Shown here one piece after another: positions 37,401-48,138 of a stretch of 64,000 nt of DNA. The notes beneath the pieces were generated by a model. That model worked only from the letters and a program-made list of their open reading frames with translations. It ran no database searches and had not been told where the DNA came from. The position numbers and the translations under genes were made by a program. Each line of letters begins with the position of its first letter. Positions within the stretch are counted from its first letter, which is position 1. The DNA is from Pseudisothecium myosuroides (taxonomy: Eukaryota > Streptophyta > Bryopsida > Hypnales > Lembophyllaceae): contig OX637287.1 of NCBI GenBank assembly GCA_951799445.1, positions 41,321,724 to 41,385,723 of the forward strand, written 5' to 3'.

Positions 37401-39923
37401 GTGTCGCAATGAAGTCAACAAACCTTCTAAGGCGTGGCAACCTTAGATGTTAATGCAAGGCCCCCTTTCTCTACTTTTCAACTCTCTTGCTCCATCTCTC
37501 TTGATGACAGGGGTAAGGTAGGGAACCTCTTTGCATTGGATGAGGAAGCAACTCATTTTCAATGCAATTGGCATCTAAATATGTGACTTGTAAGAAATGA
37601 GATACTTTTAGGTTCTACCATAGGTTCTATCATAGTCAAAGTTAAACCCCACTGTGAGATAGATTATAAATGCAATAGTCATGGATCAAGGGTAGTTTAG
37701 ACTCATGCTTGGGACTCTATTACTTCAAACTTCAACAACTGGAAACTTATTCTTACAATATTTAAATAATGCATATATTAGTGCATTGATATCTTCTTAA
37801 AAATTGGGACAAGATTCACCGAAAACAAAAATTCCATTCAAACTGATAGAATAGACAATGACAAAGATAGCAGCTATGCGAACTAGTGTGCAACAAGTGA
37901 TATTCGTTAAGTACAAAGAAAATTAGGGTGTGCCACATATGTTCCCCAAAAAATTGGAGTTCTGCTGCTGAAGTTGTTTTCAGAAAAGGGTTCCTTGCTT
38001 TGCTCATGCGCTGGCTTCAAATAACCAATGTCTATGCGTTTGTAGGGTGTCCATCCTGTTCCTTGTACGAGGCCTTCGGATTTGTTGTTTCATAGCATTC
38101 GTCTCACGCTGGCATCTCATGGCACAGACAGTCATCCACTTGATTCCAGCAACAGCTCCAATTTTGGCCCTTCAGTTCACCGTGTGCACACTCTTCTCTC
38201 TCCTGGGAGTGCATTTATTCGGAGGCCAAGTCTACTTGGGCAACCGACTCCTGGAAGACACAGAATACGCTAGTGGCCGGCTGTTTTCATTCAACTACAA
38301 CGACTACGCATCTGCCATGGTGACCTCCTTCAACTTGTGCATTGTAAACAACTGGTATGTCACCCGGGAAACGCACCTCTATGTTAAGATTGGAAGCACC
38401 TGAGTTCAAGGAGTATTTCCATGTTAAACGTAATACCACATATCTTTTGAATCTTCTCAAATTTTTAGAATAGATTGTTGGAATGTTTATGAATATCCTT
38501 CAGATGTATTTCTGTTCACACTTGATGTTAAGTTAGCGAGTTTAATCTAGTACAGAAGAGTACTTAAATTCATTCCTAAGATCTTCTAGTAACACTGAAC
38601 ATCACTATCAACACCAAAAGAGAACATAACTTTTATTTTGAGAGTTTAACCTCTAAAGTTCCGAGGCCTATTTTCTGCCAAAAAACACTCAAAACTGCAA
38701 TTTCTATAGCAAAGAGTAAAAAAAAATTTAATTGTTTTTTTTTCACATCTAACCGTATGATCTTACACCTAATTGGTATGAGAATGTGTGGAAAAAACTT
38801 CAGAATTTTTGACCGCACAGATTGCAAGATATCTGTGTTTAAAGTGGAAAAAACAAGTTTTTGAGCACATTGCGGGACCAGATTTTTTGACTTTAAACAT
38901 TTTTAACTTAAAATTTTTGCACTACAACGTTTTGAGCTTTAAATCTTTATAGTGGAGAATTGAGTTGAGAGTCTAGGAAAAAAAAGAAAATTCAAAAAAA
39001 CTTAATTATCATTCTTAAAAAAATTGTTAAGTAGAAGTAGGTACAAGATAGAAGGAAAATCTAAAATATTCATATATTTTAGATGGAATTAAAATGCACT
39101 AATCCCAATGGTGAGATTGTTCTAGCAAGTAAACTAAACCATTTCAAAAAAAAAAAATTGAAAAATTACAAAAATTGCATTCCGAAATGCATCCTACAAG
39201 TTATTTTTTTCAAGAAGATGCTCTAACTACCCGAAAAACAAGAATGTCCATAACTTCCTCATAACGAATCCAAATGAGATGAATCAAAGCTTTCCAGATA
39301 GACAAAAATATAATCTAGGAGAAAAAAAAAAATTTTGCTGCCCCCCGTCCCCATGCATTCCAAGAAATGGCATAATTTCTTGCTCAAAGGTCCGATTTCA
39401 AAGTTTTTTTTTTCTGCCACGTATCTCTCTCAATTCTTCATGTTCACAAAAAGTTTCAAAAAATTAGGAGAAAATTTCAGCCCGTAGGTACCTGCCCCAA
39501 GTTCCATTTGTCCCCTGAACGGACGATGGTCCTTTAGGGGTTAATGATTCTTACCTTTAATGAGTCTCATTTAAAGATTAAAGGTACTCACTTGGTTTCT
39601 AACATGGCAAGATGTCTTCCTCTAGGTATGTCATCATGGACGCGTACGCAGTCGCCACAGGAACTCCCTGGTCTCGTGTTTTCTTTGTCACTTTCTGGGC
39701 TGTGGCAGTTGCATTCACGCTCAATGTTGTGGTTGCATTCTTCGTTGAAGCTTTCGTTTTTCGAATGGAGAGAGCTGAAACCAAGAGGAAAGAGACCCAG
39801 CCTTCCAGGTCGTGGTCCAGGTCTGAGTCTCCTACACATGGCAGACCTCATGGCAGAAGACCCTCGGGTATACCTCACAGATACTCTTGCTATGACCTAT
39901 ATGAAGACATGGTGAAGAAGTAG
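31440..39923 (+). CDS. TPC1: two-pore cation channel (TPC1 family)
   Basis: Thirteen exons: 31440-31619, 31986-32129, 32542-32649, 32892-32984, 33222-33334, 33735-33799, 34053-34348, 34837-34976, 35684-35960, 36681-36726, 37158-37311, 38046-38354 and 39626-39923; phases close to 740 aa, near the family norm of about 730. Two six-span domains flank two EF-hands, the plant TPC1 layout of vacuolar channels. Pore I is TTANNPNVW (285-293) and pore II is IVNNW (638-642). EF-hand 1 (from D357) is degenerate, while EF-hand 2 (D397-E408) keeps its first, fifth and last acidic ligands. In the second voltage sensor the run VSILFLVRGLRICC keeps two arginines, R547 and R550. The sixth exon's donor was chosen to keep the S4-S5 linker aligned and is the least certain junction. 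A transposon lies in the last intron. The call is a TPC1 homologue, possibly a divergent non-seed-plant subtype. Confidence 0.92.
36545..36596. mobile_element. solitary TTAA-type element end in a channel intron
   Basis: GGCTCTTAGGGGTTAA ending at 36596 matches the right ends of the TTAA elements. I could not find a convincing left partner within the intron 35961-36680, so this may be a truncated copy. Confidence 0.4.
38646..39544. mobile_element. TTAA-flanked element, subfamily A, copy 6, inside a channel intron
   Basis: 899 bases in the last intron (38355-39625) of the two-pore channel, in reverse orientation relative to copy 2. The left end is TTAACCTCTAAAGTTCCGAG; the right end on the opposite strand is TTAACCCCTAAAGGACCAT. 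The stem-loop at 39508-39526 corresponds to that at 7444-7462. It makes up about 70% of the intron. Confidence 0.85.
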
Positions 39924-41231
39924 CAGCATTTTGTTATTTGATTATTTGAGTTGCAGCCTTTTTTCTTGATTCTCAGGAAAAGTCGCAGGTATTGGATTCT
40001 ATATTGAAACAGTAAACAATAGGTTCCAGTACACTCATATGGAGTACAATCTGAATTCAATACTGAACCCTACCACTATTTAATATAGATTCAAGATGGT
40101 ATGTACACTATTGAACTTGTAATTATCAAAATCATATTGATCCTATGAAGTATGGCGTCATGCTTATCAAAAGTATCGATCTCTTTGAATACTGACTGTA
40201 ATGTTCATTTCAGTATTGTTTCAGTAACACCTTGGTAGAGGTTGGTTGTTCTCAATTAATAGTTTTTGTATTTCTTGTACAACTTTATTATGACTTTAGA
40301 TATGAAGTGCTTTAATGTATGGTTCAGTATACCATAATAGTACATGTATCCATGTATCTGTTTGGTTTAGATTGCAAAGTGGGCATAAGGTGCTTGGATA
40401 TTCAGTTGGCTAAAATAAGTGTTTTTTTGCTTGATCCATGTGTTGGCCATGTCTGAATTTGAGGTGTGTGATTTGAGTATTAAATATATTTTTGTTGTCC
40501 CAAAATTTGTTGGATAACTTGTTGTCAATGTTTTTGTTTTATGTACATTTATTCAATAGTTGGAAAATTTAAGTGTGAGAGTTGTATTTGCTTTTTGCTT
40601 TTCAAGGTTTGCTTGTAGAAATTTGATAGGACCTTTGAATGGTGCGCTTTCTATCTAAGGGCTAATCATTCCAATGTAAATAATATGGCATGGAATGCGT
40701 GTTTGTAGTCAACTTTAGATAATTGTGTTCCTTTTTTTTCCAATCACTACAAATGCATCTGCTATTTCATAACCTTGTATATTAGAATGTGTGATGTTTT
40801 AACATTTGTATAATTGATGTTAGTATATTTTTATCAAGGTGATTAATTTGTGAGGTAGTTTTTTCGTGTGATTGATGATAAGGTGGATGGAATTAAAGGT
40901 GTCTGTAAGAGATACATATTGATTCTCCTAGTCTTTCTCGGTGTTTGGTCTCATGTCCTTATTTTGTGACCCAAGACATTGTCCCCATTAGGGTTGTTAG
41001 GTAGTTCCTATATTTGACATAAAGTATGCATCTACATCCAAAATAAGACACTAAACCACATTCTTTGATAAACCATTCATATCGTTGCATACTGATATTC
41101 TCCAATTTGGAATATCTATACATTGTACACCAAATGTCTTTTACAAATACATTGCAAGTAGAATGTAGGATTTAGGTCTAAAAGGCATTGTGTGACACAA
41201 TAGGATTGGATGCATTGTGGTATTGTATATC
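39924..41231. other. 3' flank of the channel gene, AT-rich
   Basis: No gene seen. Probably starts with the channel's 3' untranslated region. Confidence 0.4.
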
Positions 41232-41371
41232 GGGTACCAAAGGGTTAATCAAGCTTCTTCTTGATACAAAATGGGTACAATTGATTAGGGTACAAAATGC
41301 AAACTAGAATGCAAAATGCAAAATGGGTACTAAAGGGTTAATCATGCTTCTTCTTGATGCAAAATGGGTAC
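41232..41371. repeat. pair of direct repeats of about 47 bases
   Basis: Units at 41232-41278 and 41324-41371 both run GGGTAC(C/T)AAAGGGTTAATCA, then GCTTCTTCTTGAT, then CAAAATGGGTAC, separated by about 45 bases containing CAAAATGCAAA(C)-type units. Confidence 0.75.
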
Positions 41372-41978
41372 ATAATTAGGATACAGATGATTTTATGTCC
41401 TAATGCTTCTAACAAAATGATTAAGTCCTCATACTTCTTTTTTATTTCTCCATCTCTCTTTATAGGCTACATATGTATGCATTTTGCTAGACCTACTGCT
41501 AGATCTACTTGAAAAAATAGGAAACCATTTGAGTTACATAACGCATCTATTTCTCTGTTTCAAAGATGAACAAGAAATCTTCTAGTCCACGGAAGCCCAT
41601 GGTTGCTTTTAAAGCAAACTACCTTAGTGGCGAATTGGCAATTGGCAAGAGTCTATATTGCTTACCGCCTATTATTACACAAGTCAAGTTGGGGGACGTT
41701 AAAACAATCCCATGAAGTGGGACTAACAGGCTAGATTTAACCCAGGGGAAAACACAAGAAATCTTTATTTTCCACACATTGTAAAATTTGCAAATTTTGA
41801 ATTCATATTTGCATTCAAAGGCCCTAAATTAGCTGGGGGGGTCTAGAAAATAACCAAATCACGGTATTATATAGGGGATTTTTTTTACTTTTACCCCCCC
41901 CCCTCCAAACCACAAAATTCACCCTTTGTGGGACAGGTTTAACGTCCTGCGGTCAAGTTTTGCAGAAAGATACATATT

Positions 41979-42474
41979 AAGGTAAAACAGCCCATTACGG
42001 ATAGAAGACCCATTGTGGACACCTATGAATGACCCCATTATGATTTTTTTTTCACCCCATTATGGTTTTCTTCCAGTGAACAAGATTTGGACCACAATCA
42101 ATGTCTTAGCTAACCAGAATGGAGTGACTAGAGACCACAATAGGAACTTCCAGCTTTTCACTGTCAATTCATTGTAAGAAGTGATTGTTTTAGGGCTTCC
42201 ATTTTAGAAAATATTGTGACTGCTTTAGGTGAGTAAGATGACCGTTATGGATATAGTTTTTGTTGGTTTTGTGGTAGTCTAGAGACTGTTTTAGGCCACA
42301 TGGGCTGAACACTTCAAAAATTCATAACAAATTCACACTTTGTCAAAAAAATTATAATTTCAATTGCTCTCGCCATTTCTATCGCTCATCTTTAAGTGAA
42401 AAAAAAATTAAAAAATTTCAGCAATTACATGAGGGCAAACTCCCCATTCTGTCCGTAATAGGCTATTTTACCTT
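41979..42474. mobile_element. AAGGTA-type inverted-repeat element, 496 bases
   Basis: Left end AAGGTAAAACAGCCCATTAC; opposite-strand right end AAGGTAAAATAGCCTATTAC. The terminal CCCATTAC core is shared with the 111-base element at 8800-8910, which may be a deletion derivative of the same group. Confidence 0.65.
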
Positions 42475-42974
42475 AGATAACCAATGAGCCGCACTAGCAG
42501 CAAATAAGTTATCAGACATAACCGGTTGTTCATTTTTCAATCTCAACCTTTGATCTTCATGATCCAAGGGTGTAGAAAGCAAGTTGAAAGGAAAGAAGGT
42601 TATGAGTTACAACTTGTAATGGCAATGGTGATGGATTGCAAATGGGGTGGTGCCACGTTAGAGTTGAAAAGTCAACAACCGGCTATGTACTGACAAACTC
42701 TTGGAGTACATCAGACATGCTTGCAACACTGCAGCAGCATTCGTGTTTTGAAAGCAACCTACTCAGTGAACTTACATGAACAGAATTCCCCAGCCTCTGC
42801 ACACTTATCTCATCCCAAGACGGATGCACCAAGCGCTGTGTTAAGTGCAAAGGCACCTGTTCTAATAACCCAAAAAATTTGTTGCGTACATTAGTTTTAC
42901 ATGCTGAAACAATAATTCAGGTTCTAAATAGCATTTACACAAACCAGAAGGAGAGATTTTCTTTCAGAAGGTTG

Positions 42975-42999
42975 AAACCCTAAACCCTAAACCCTAAAC
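42975..42999. repeat. telomere repeat tract (CCCTAAA)x3
   Basis: Three perfect AAACCCT units in tandem, followed at once by DNA of different composition. Confidence 0.85.
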
Positions 43000-43344
43000 A
43001 TGCAGATTCCTGCGACATAAGATAAAAATACAGTAGTTGAAGGTCCTAAGTTTCTCCTCTGTATCATAATACGAGTGTGAGGACTGAGGACTAATTAACT
43101 GGTTTGCTAAAGGGAGTCTAATAAACACAATACTACAGTAGTACCCTGTGGAAGCGTGTCCTGGCTGGGCGAAAGCGGAATAATGAAATACCACTGGCTC
43201 CGTCGAATGTGTCACTTACACTTCTACGGACAGATTCCTTGGATACAATCCTACGGTATCTGCATTCCAAGTATATGACCACAGATACCAATAATCGTGA
43301 AGTATGATCAATACGATTGCGCCAGACGCTTTGACAAAACCCTA

Positions 43345-43655
43345 AACCCTATCATGTAAATCCTATCATGTTCCACGATCTACTCCCATAAAAAAAGTCA
43401 TGTATCCTGAGCATGACTTAAACCCAAGATGAAACCTAAAATAACATCTGATCCAACTCCGCTACACTTCGACTTTGAAAATATTACAGAAAAGAATGAC
43501 AAAACCCTAAACCCCATCATGTTCCACGATGTACACCCATTAAAAAAATTCATGCATCCCGAGCATGACTCGAACCAAGATGAAACCTAAAATAATATCT
43601 AATCCAACTCCGCTACACTTCGACTACGAACATATTGCAGAAAAGAATGAGAACA
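43345..43655 (-). repeat. tandem pair of tRNA-related SINE-like sequences
   Basis: Two copies, about 43345-43497 and 43499-43655, share the order telomere-like motif, TTCCACGAT, GAGCATGACT, AAGATGAAACCTAAAATAA, CCAACTCCGCTACACTTCGAC and CAGAAAAGAATGA. Read on the minus strand, each contains a polymerase III A box, TAGCGGAGTTGG (43615-43604 in copy 2). Copy 2 also contains a good B box, GGTTCGAGTC (43576-43567), followed by a T-run. Copy 1 has a mutated B box. The flanking arms cannot pair as tRNA acceptor or T stems, so these are tRNA-derived remnants rather than working tRNA genes. Confidence 0.55.
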
Positions 43656-43689
43656 GTGAGCCTTCATCGAGCGAACGAACTTGTCATTG

Positions 43690-44161
43690 GTTGCGAGAAG
43701 TGTCACCTATGGCGGAGCACAAGGAAGGTACAACTGCAGACCTTGCGTCGGGAGCGAAGCCGCACAGCACTCCATTCCTCGCGCTTCGACGCGCAGATAC
43801 ACACACAACCCCGCAACCTCAAATATCTTTGCGAAACATCATCAGGCTCACGAAGACCACGTCTCACCCAGACCGCACACATACCGTTGCATTCTCCTGG
43901 CAGACAATGCTCGGCTTTGGCATGAAGGCCGGGTGGGACGTCGTCGAGAAGCAGCCACATCCGGCGGCAAAGGGGGAGATTTCCGATACGCCGGCATTCA
44001 GATTGAAAACTACAACAAATCATGTGCGCGTCGAGCTTAGGGACACGCATCAGAGAGTGATTGCTTGGGGACATGAGTGTCCACATTAGCCGTTGCTGCG
44101 TCACGGCTTCTCCTCCTCCGCCATAGCCTGAACTCGGAGCTTCCGTTGCCAATTGCGACAC
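43690..44161. other. GC-rich island with ambiguous open frames on both strands
   Basis: GC content is far above the surroundings. A plus-strand frame at 43565-44089 (174 aa) and a minus-strand frame at 43703-44161 (152 aa) overlap almost fully; neither shows a family I recognise. The plus-strand part LGFGMKAGWDVVEKQPHPAAKGEIS is the most protein-like stretch. It may be a gene fragment captured between telomere-like tracts. Confidence 0.3.
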
Positions 44162-44179
44162 ACGGCAGCTAATATGGTC

Positions 44180-44210
44180 AGGGTTAGGGTTTAGGGTTTT
44201 AGGGTTTTGG
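44180..44210. repeat. telomere-like tract (TTTAGGG orientation)
   Basis: CAGGGTTAGGGTTTAGGGTT and following TTAGGG units, facing away from the tract at 42975. Confidence 0.8.
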
Positions 44211-45216
44211 AATTATCGAGAATTACGGGAATTAGTTAATTTGCGATTAAAGACTGATATTACTGTAAGCACCACTTATTACGGAGGACTTTCGAAAATC
44301 TACGTATAAGGGAGAAATTCCAAGAAATCTCACATAACTTGAAGATTTGGGGAGCTATGGTGCACGTCTTCTATCATCCATAGCAATTGAATCTTTAGTG
44401 TGCAAATTGTCAAAATTTTATATCATCTATTTTGGGCACTACCCTTTGCACAAAAAGTATTATTTTCATAGAGTTACCCATAAAGTGTATGCAATGTGGA
44501 ACCAGGAGTCAAAGTTTGGAAAAAACATAGGACCAAAATTCTTTGGAATACCAAAACTTAGGGCTACCTCACATGTATCGGTGGGTAGGTGTGGTCAACA
44601 ATACCAAAATATACAAAGCACTTTTATGTTCCTTCTAAAGTGTGGAATACATTGATATTGGTAGAACTCACTCTCCTATTTCTATGCTTACCAATCATCG
44701 GTGGAACTATTCTTGTCTTTTAGTGGGTTTTTTGTCCACCAGACTCATATGTAAGCTGCCCTTTAGGTCTAATGGAAATAAGTTGCCCTTATGTCTGATG
44801 GAATTAAACTGCCCTTAGGTCTGATGGAATTTCTTTTGTATTGTTCTTAGTTATACCTTCCTTTGACACCCATTTACAAACACAAGATGAATTTTACGAT
44901 TAACTCTAATATATCTCCAATAATTCCCAAGGAAACAATCTCAAATCTGGGTATTTGAACCAATGCTATCAAAAATTCATTACCAATGTTTTTTAATAAA
45001 TTATCACATAAAACTAGGAATATGAAATGAAAATATTCACCAAAAATGGAGTTTTGCTTTTTTGAAGTTGAAATTTGGTATATATAATCAGAATTATATA
45101 GGAATGCAATGATGCAAGAATTGCATCAAAATTGTGAAAAACAACATTTGAAAATGGAGGTCTTTGTATAGGAACAAAAAGACAGTGCAAGAACTTTTGG
45201 TAGGGCACTATACAAT
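44211..45216. other. AT-rich spacer with a partial foldback arm
   Basis: 44970-45216 (ATTCATTACCAATG, TTATCACATAAAACTAGG, ATTCACCAAAAATGGAGTT) resembles one arm of the foldback family found next to it. A three-fold CTGATGGAAT-type repeat (about 44766-44830, with ACTGCCCTTAGGTCTGATGG) lies upstream. No gene seen. Confidence 0.45.
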
Positions 45217-46370
45217 CAGGCACTGTAATCTTACAACTAGCCGATTTGAACCATTCAAAGATTTTTGCATAGTATAGAAAAAGAAATGGAATTTTTCATC
45301 TTGGATAATTATCACTCAATCCTCACGCAATCCCAATCAAGAATACAAAATTTCAATTTCAAAAAAGCAAAATTCCATTTTTGGTGAATTTTTAAAGTTA
45401 GTTTTCATGATTTTACATAATATTTTATTGAGAACAATTGGTGATGGATTTTTTTTAATCCGATTGCATAGATATGTAGGGAACATCCATACACACATCT
45501 TTCAAATTAAAAAACACCCTATTAAGTAACAAAAATATGATCTATGAAGAATTCTATGTAAAGTGTTATATGACCTAACTTTGAAAAATAGATATCTCTA
45601 TATTAGTTAAGTAGATTTTGGCAAAATAATTGTACCATCATGCTCAAATGTATGAAATTAGTTACCATTTGAAAGGCAAGTAGAAGAATTTAATTATAAT
45701 AAAGAGATATCTACTTTTCAAAGTTAGGTCATATGAAACTTCACATAGAACTCTTCATAGATCATATTTTTGTTACTTATTATGGTGTTTTTTTAATATA
45801 AAACATGTGAATATAGATGTTTCCTACATATCTTTGCAATCGAATTAAAAAATTCATCACCAATTGTTCTCAATAAAATGTTATGTAAAACCATGAAAAT
45901 TAACTTTAGAAATTCACAAAAAATGAAATTCTGCTTTTTCGAAACTGAAATTTTGTATACTTGATTGGGATTCCGTTAGGATTGAGTGATAATTATGCTT
46001 ACCAAAAAATACCAATTATATTGCACATTGTAAAAAAAAAATGTGAATGGTTCAAATCAGTGTGTGTTTTTCTGGCGATTTGGTGCAAAATTGCACCAAA
46101 AATTTTGAGCTAGCACCAAGCCTGTAGGAAATTTTTAGTAAAATTTTGGATGAAATCGCCAAAAAACTTCAAGTTCAAGAAAAATCTTGGATGAAATCGC
46201 CACATTGTGAATGAAAATAGAATTATAGATACGTAGTATCACATTTTCTATCCAATACGTGGATGAATGTTGAAACTTGGAGCACCACCATAACATTTAA
46301 TATCGCCACTTCGCCACTTCAAAAAAAAAAAACTAGTTCAAATTAGTCAGTTGTAAGATTACAGTACCCG
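45217..46370. mobile_element. long foldback element, copy X1
   Basis: Terminal inverted repeat CAGGCACTGTAATCTTACAA on the left; CGGGTACTGTAATCTTACAA on the opposite strand at the right. Most of the element is two inverted arms of roughly 350-400 bases around a centre near 45635. It is flanked by a perfect 10-base direct repeat, ACTATACAAT, at 45207-45216 and 46371-46380, consistent with a Mutator-like target duplication. The right arm is interrupted by the insertion at 46061-46336. Without this it is about 870 bases. It is non-coding. Confidence 0.75.
46061..46336. mobile_element. family D insertion inside foldback X1
   Basis: The host arm is split here and the 10 bases on each side, TTCAAATCAG (46051-46060) and TTCAAATTAG (46337-46346), are a near-perfect duplication. 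The interior matches 8466-8735 in reverse. It includes TGGCGATTTGGTGC near the left end and GCCACTTCGCCACTTC near the right. Confidence 0.65.
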
Positions 46371-46940
46371 ACTATACAATCGGGTACTGAAAGCTTACAA
46401 ATTGCCTTCGTGAGCCATTGAAATTCTTTTGTACAATGTGGATTATAATTGGTATTTTTTTGGTAAACATAATTTTCACTGCATCCTTACGCAACCCCAA
46501 GCAAACATATCAAATTTTAGTTTCAGAAAAGAAAAATTCTATTTTTTGTGAATTTTTTAAGTCAATTTTCATTGTTTTACATAATAATTTATAGAAAACA
46601 GTTGATGTTGAATTTTTTTAATTTGATTGCATGGATACATAGGAAACATCCATACGCACGTCTTTCACATTAAAAAACACCCCTTTAAGTAACAAAATTA
46701 TAATCTATTAAGAATTCAATGTGAGGTGGCATATGCCCAAACTTTGTAAAATAGATATCTTTATATTTTAATTAGATTTTGGCAAAGTAATCGTACCATC
46801 ATGCTGAAATGTACAAAATTAGTTACAATGTGAGGGGCAAATGCCAAAATATAGTTAAAATATAGAAATATCCATTTCTTCAAAAGTTTGGTCATACGAC
46901 ACTTTTCATTGAACTCTTCATCGATCATATTTTTTATTAC

Positions 46941-47875
46941 TTAACCCCTAACAGGACTAGTCTGTTCTTCTTAGCAACATAGCGATTTTGGGCAGGTACG
47001 TGTGACTAGAGATTTTCATATTTTAAGCTGAAATTTTAATAGAAGGTGGGGACAAAGAATATCTTTCATGTGCACTAAATTTCATGACATTTTGAAATGG
47101 GAGTCAAAGGTTATGGCCTAATATATTATTTTTTTTACCGGGCAGGCAGTCCGAGCAGATCTGAAAAAATCACTTTTTCAAAAATAAAAATTTGAAATTG
47201 ATTTTCTAGAGTTATGTATACATGGAAAGCTTTAAATCATTCCACAGTTTTGACCAATGAGTAAAAAGTTATGAGGTTTTTTAGTTTGCAGGCAATTACA
47301 GATTCTCTACTCTGAAATAAACTTTGAAGTTGTTTATTTAACTCAATTTTTAATATTTTTTGAAAAAAAAAACTTTGTAGGATGTAGGTTGTTTATTACA
47401 ACATGACAACCATTGGGATTGACATTTTTCAATTCCATAATTAAATTCTTAACAATTTAGTATTTTGGATCATTCTCTACTTCTTTCTACTTATTATTTT
47501 TTTTTATATGTTGTACAATTCCAAATGATTTGAAAAATTTTAAGCATGAAGCCAACTTGTTTAGGAAAAACAATTCAAAGAAGCACCACCATTTTGGACA
47601 TTTCTTCATACAAATGTGACCTTGTGAAGTGCAGCTGCCCTGTTTTTCGCAGGAACAAAAAAAGGATTTTTGCCAATTCAAATGCTAATATCTTCCAATC
47701 CGCATGGTGGAAAATTCTGAAATTTTTTCCACATCTTCTAAAACTAGTTTAATATAAGATCCTATGGTTACATGTGTCAAAAAAGTTTTTTTTTCAAAAA
47801 TTCGGTACTTGTACTAAAAATGACAGTTTTTGAGTGTTTTTGGTGAAAACATATTCATGGAAATTTAGGGGTTAA
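46941..47875. mobile_element. TTAA-flanked element, subfamily A, copy 7, inside foldback X2
   Basis: 935 bases with TTAA at 46941-46944 and 47872-47875, left end TTAACCCCTAACAGGAC and right end ATTTAGGGGTTAA. The interior shares GGGCAGGTACG and GATCCTATGGTTACATG segments with the other subfamily A copies. The sister foldback at 58500-58520 shows the same site with a single TTAA (GTTACTTAATGGGGTGTTT). Confidence 0.85.
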
Positions 47876-48138
47876 GGGGGTGTTTTTTTAATATGAAGGA
47901 CATGCTTAAAGATGTTTCCTACATATCCGTGCAATCGAATTAAAAAAATTCACTACCAATTTTTTTCAATAAAATATTATGTTAAACCACAGAAATTGAC
48001 TTCAAAATTTCACCAAAAATGGACATTTGCATTTTTGAAACTAAAATTTGGTATGCTTCATTGGTATTGGTTAAGCAATTTGGTATGTTTCATTGGTATT
48101 GGTTATGCAAGAGGAAAAAAGCCTATTTTATTCTATAT

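Noticed and set aside
43535..43640. Working tRNA gene on the minus strand
   Set aside because: A and B boxes are present but acceptor and T stems cannot pair; treated as SINE-like remnant.
43565..44089. Plus-strand 174-aa frame as a gene
   Set aside because: It begins inside the SINE-like repeat and overlaps almost wholly with a minus-strand frame; no family resemblance. Kept only as a GC-rich island.
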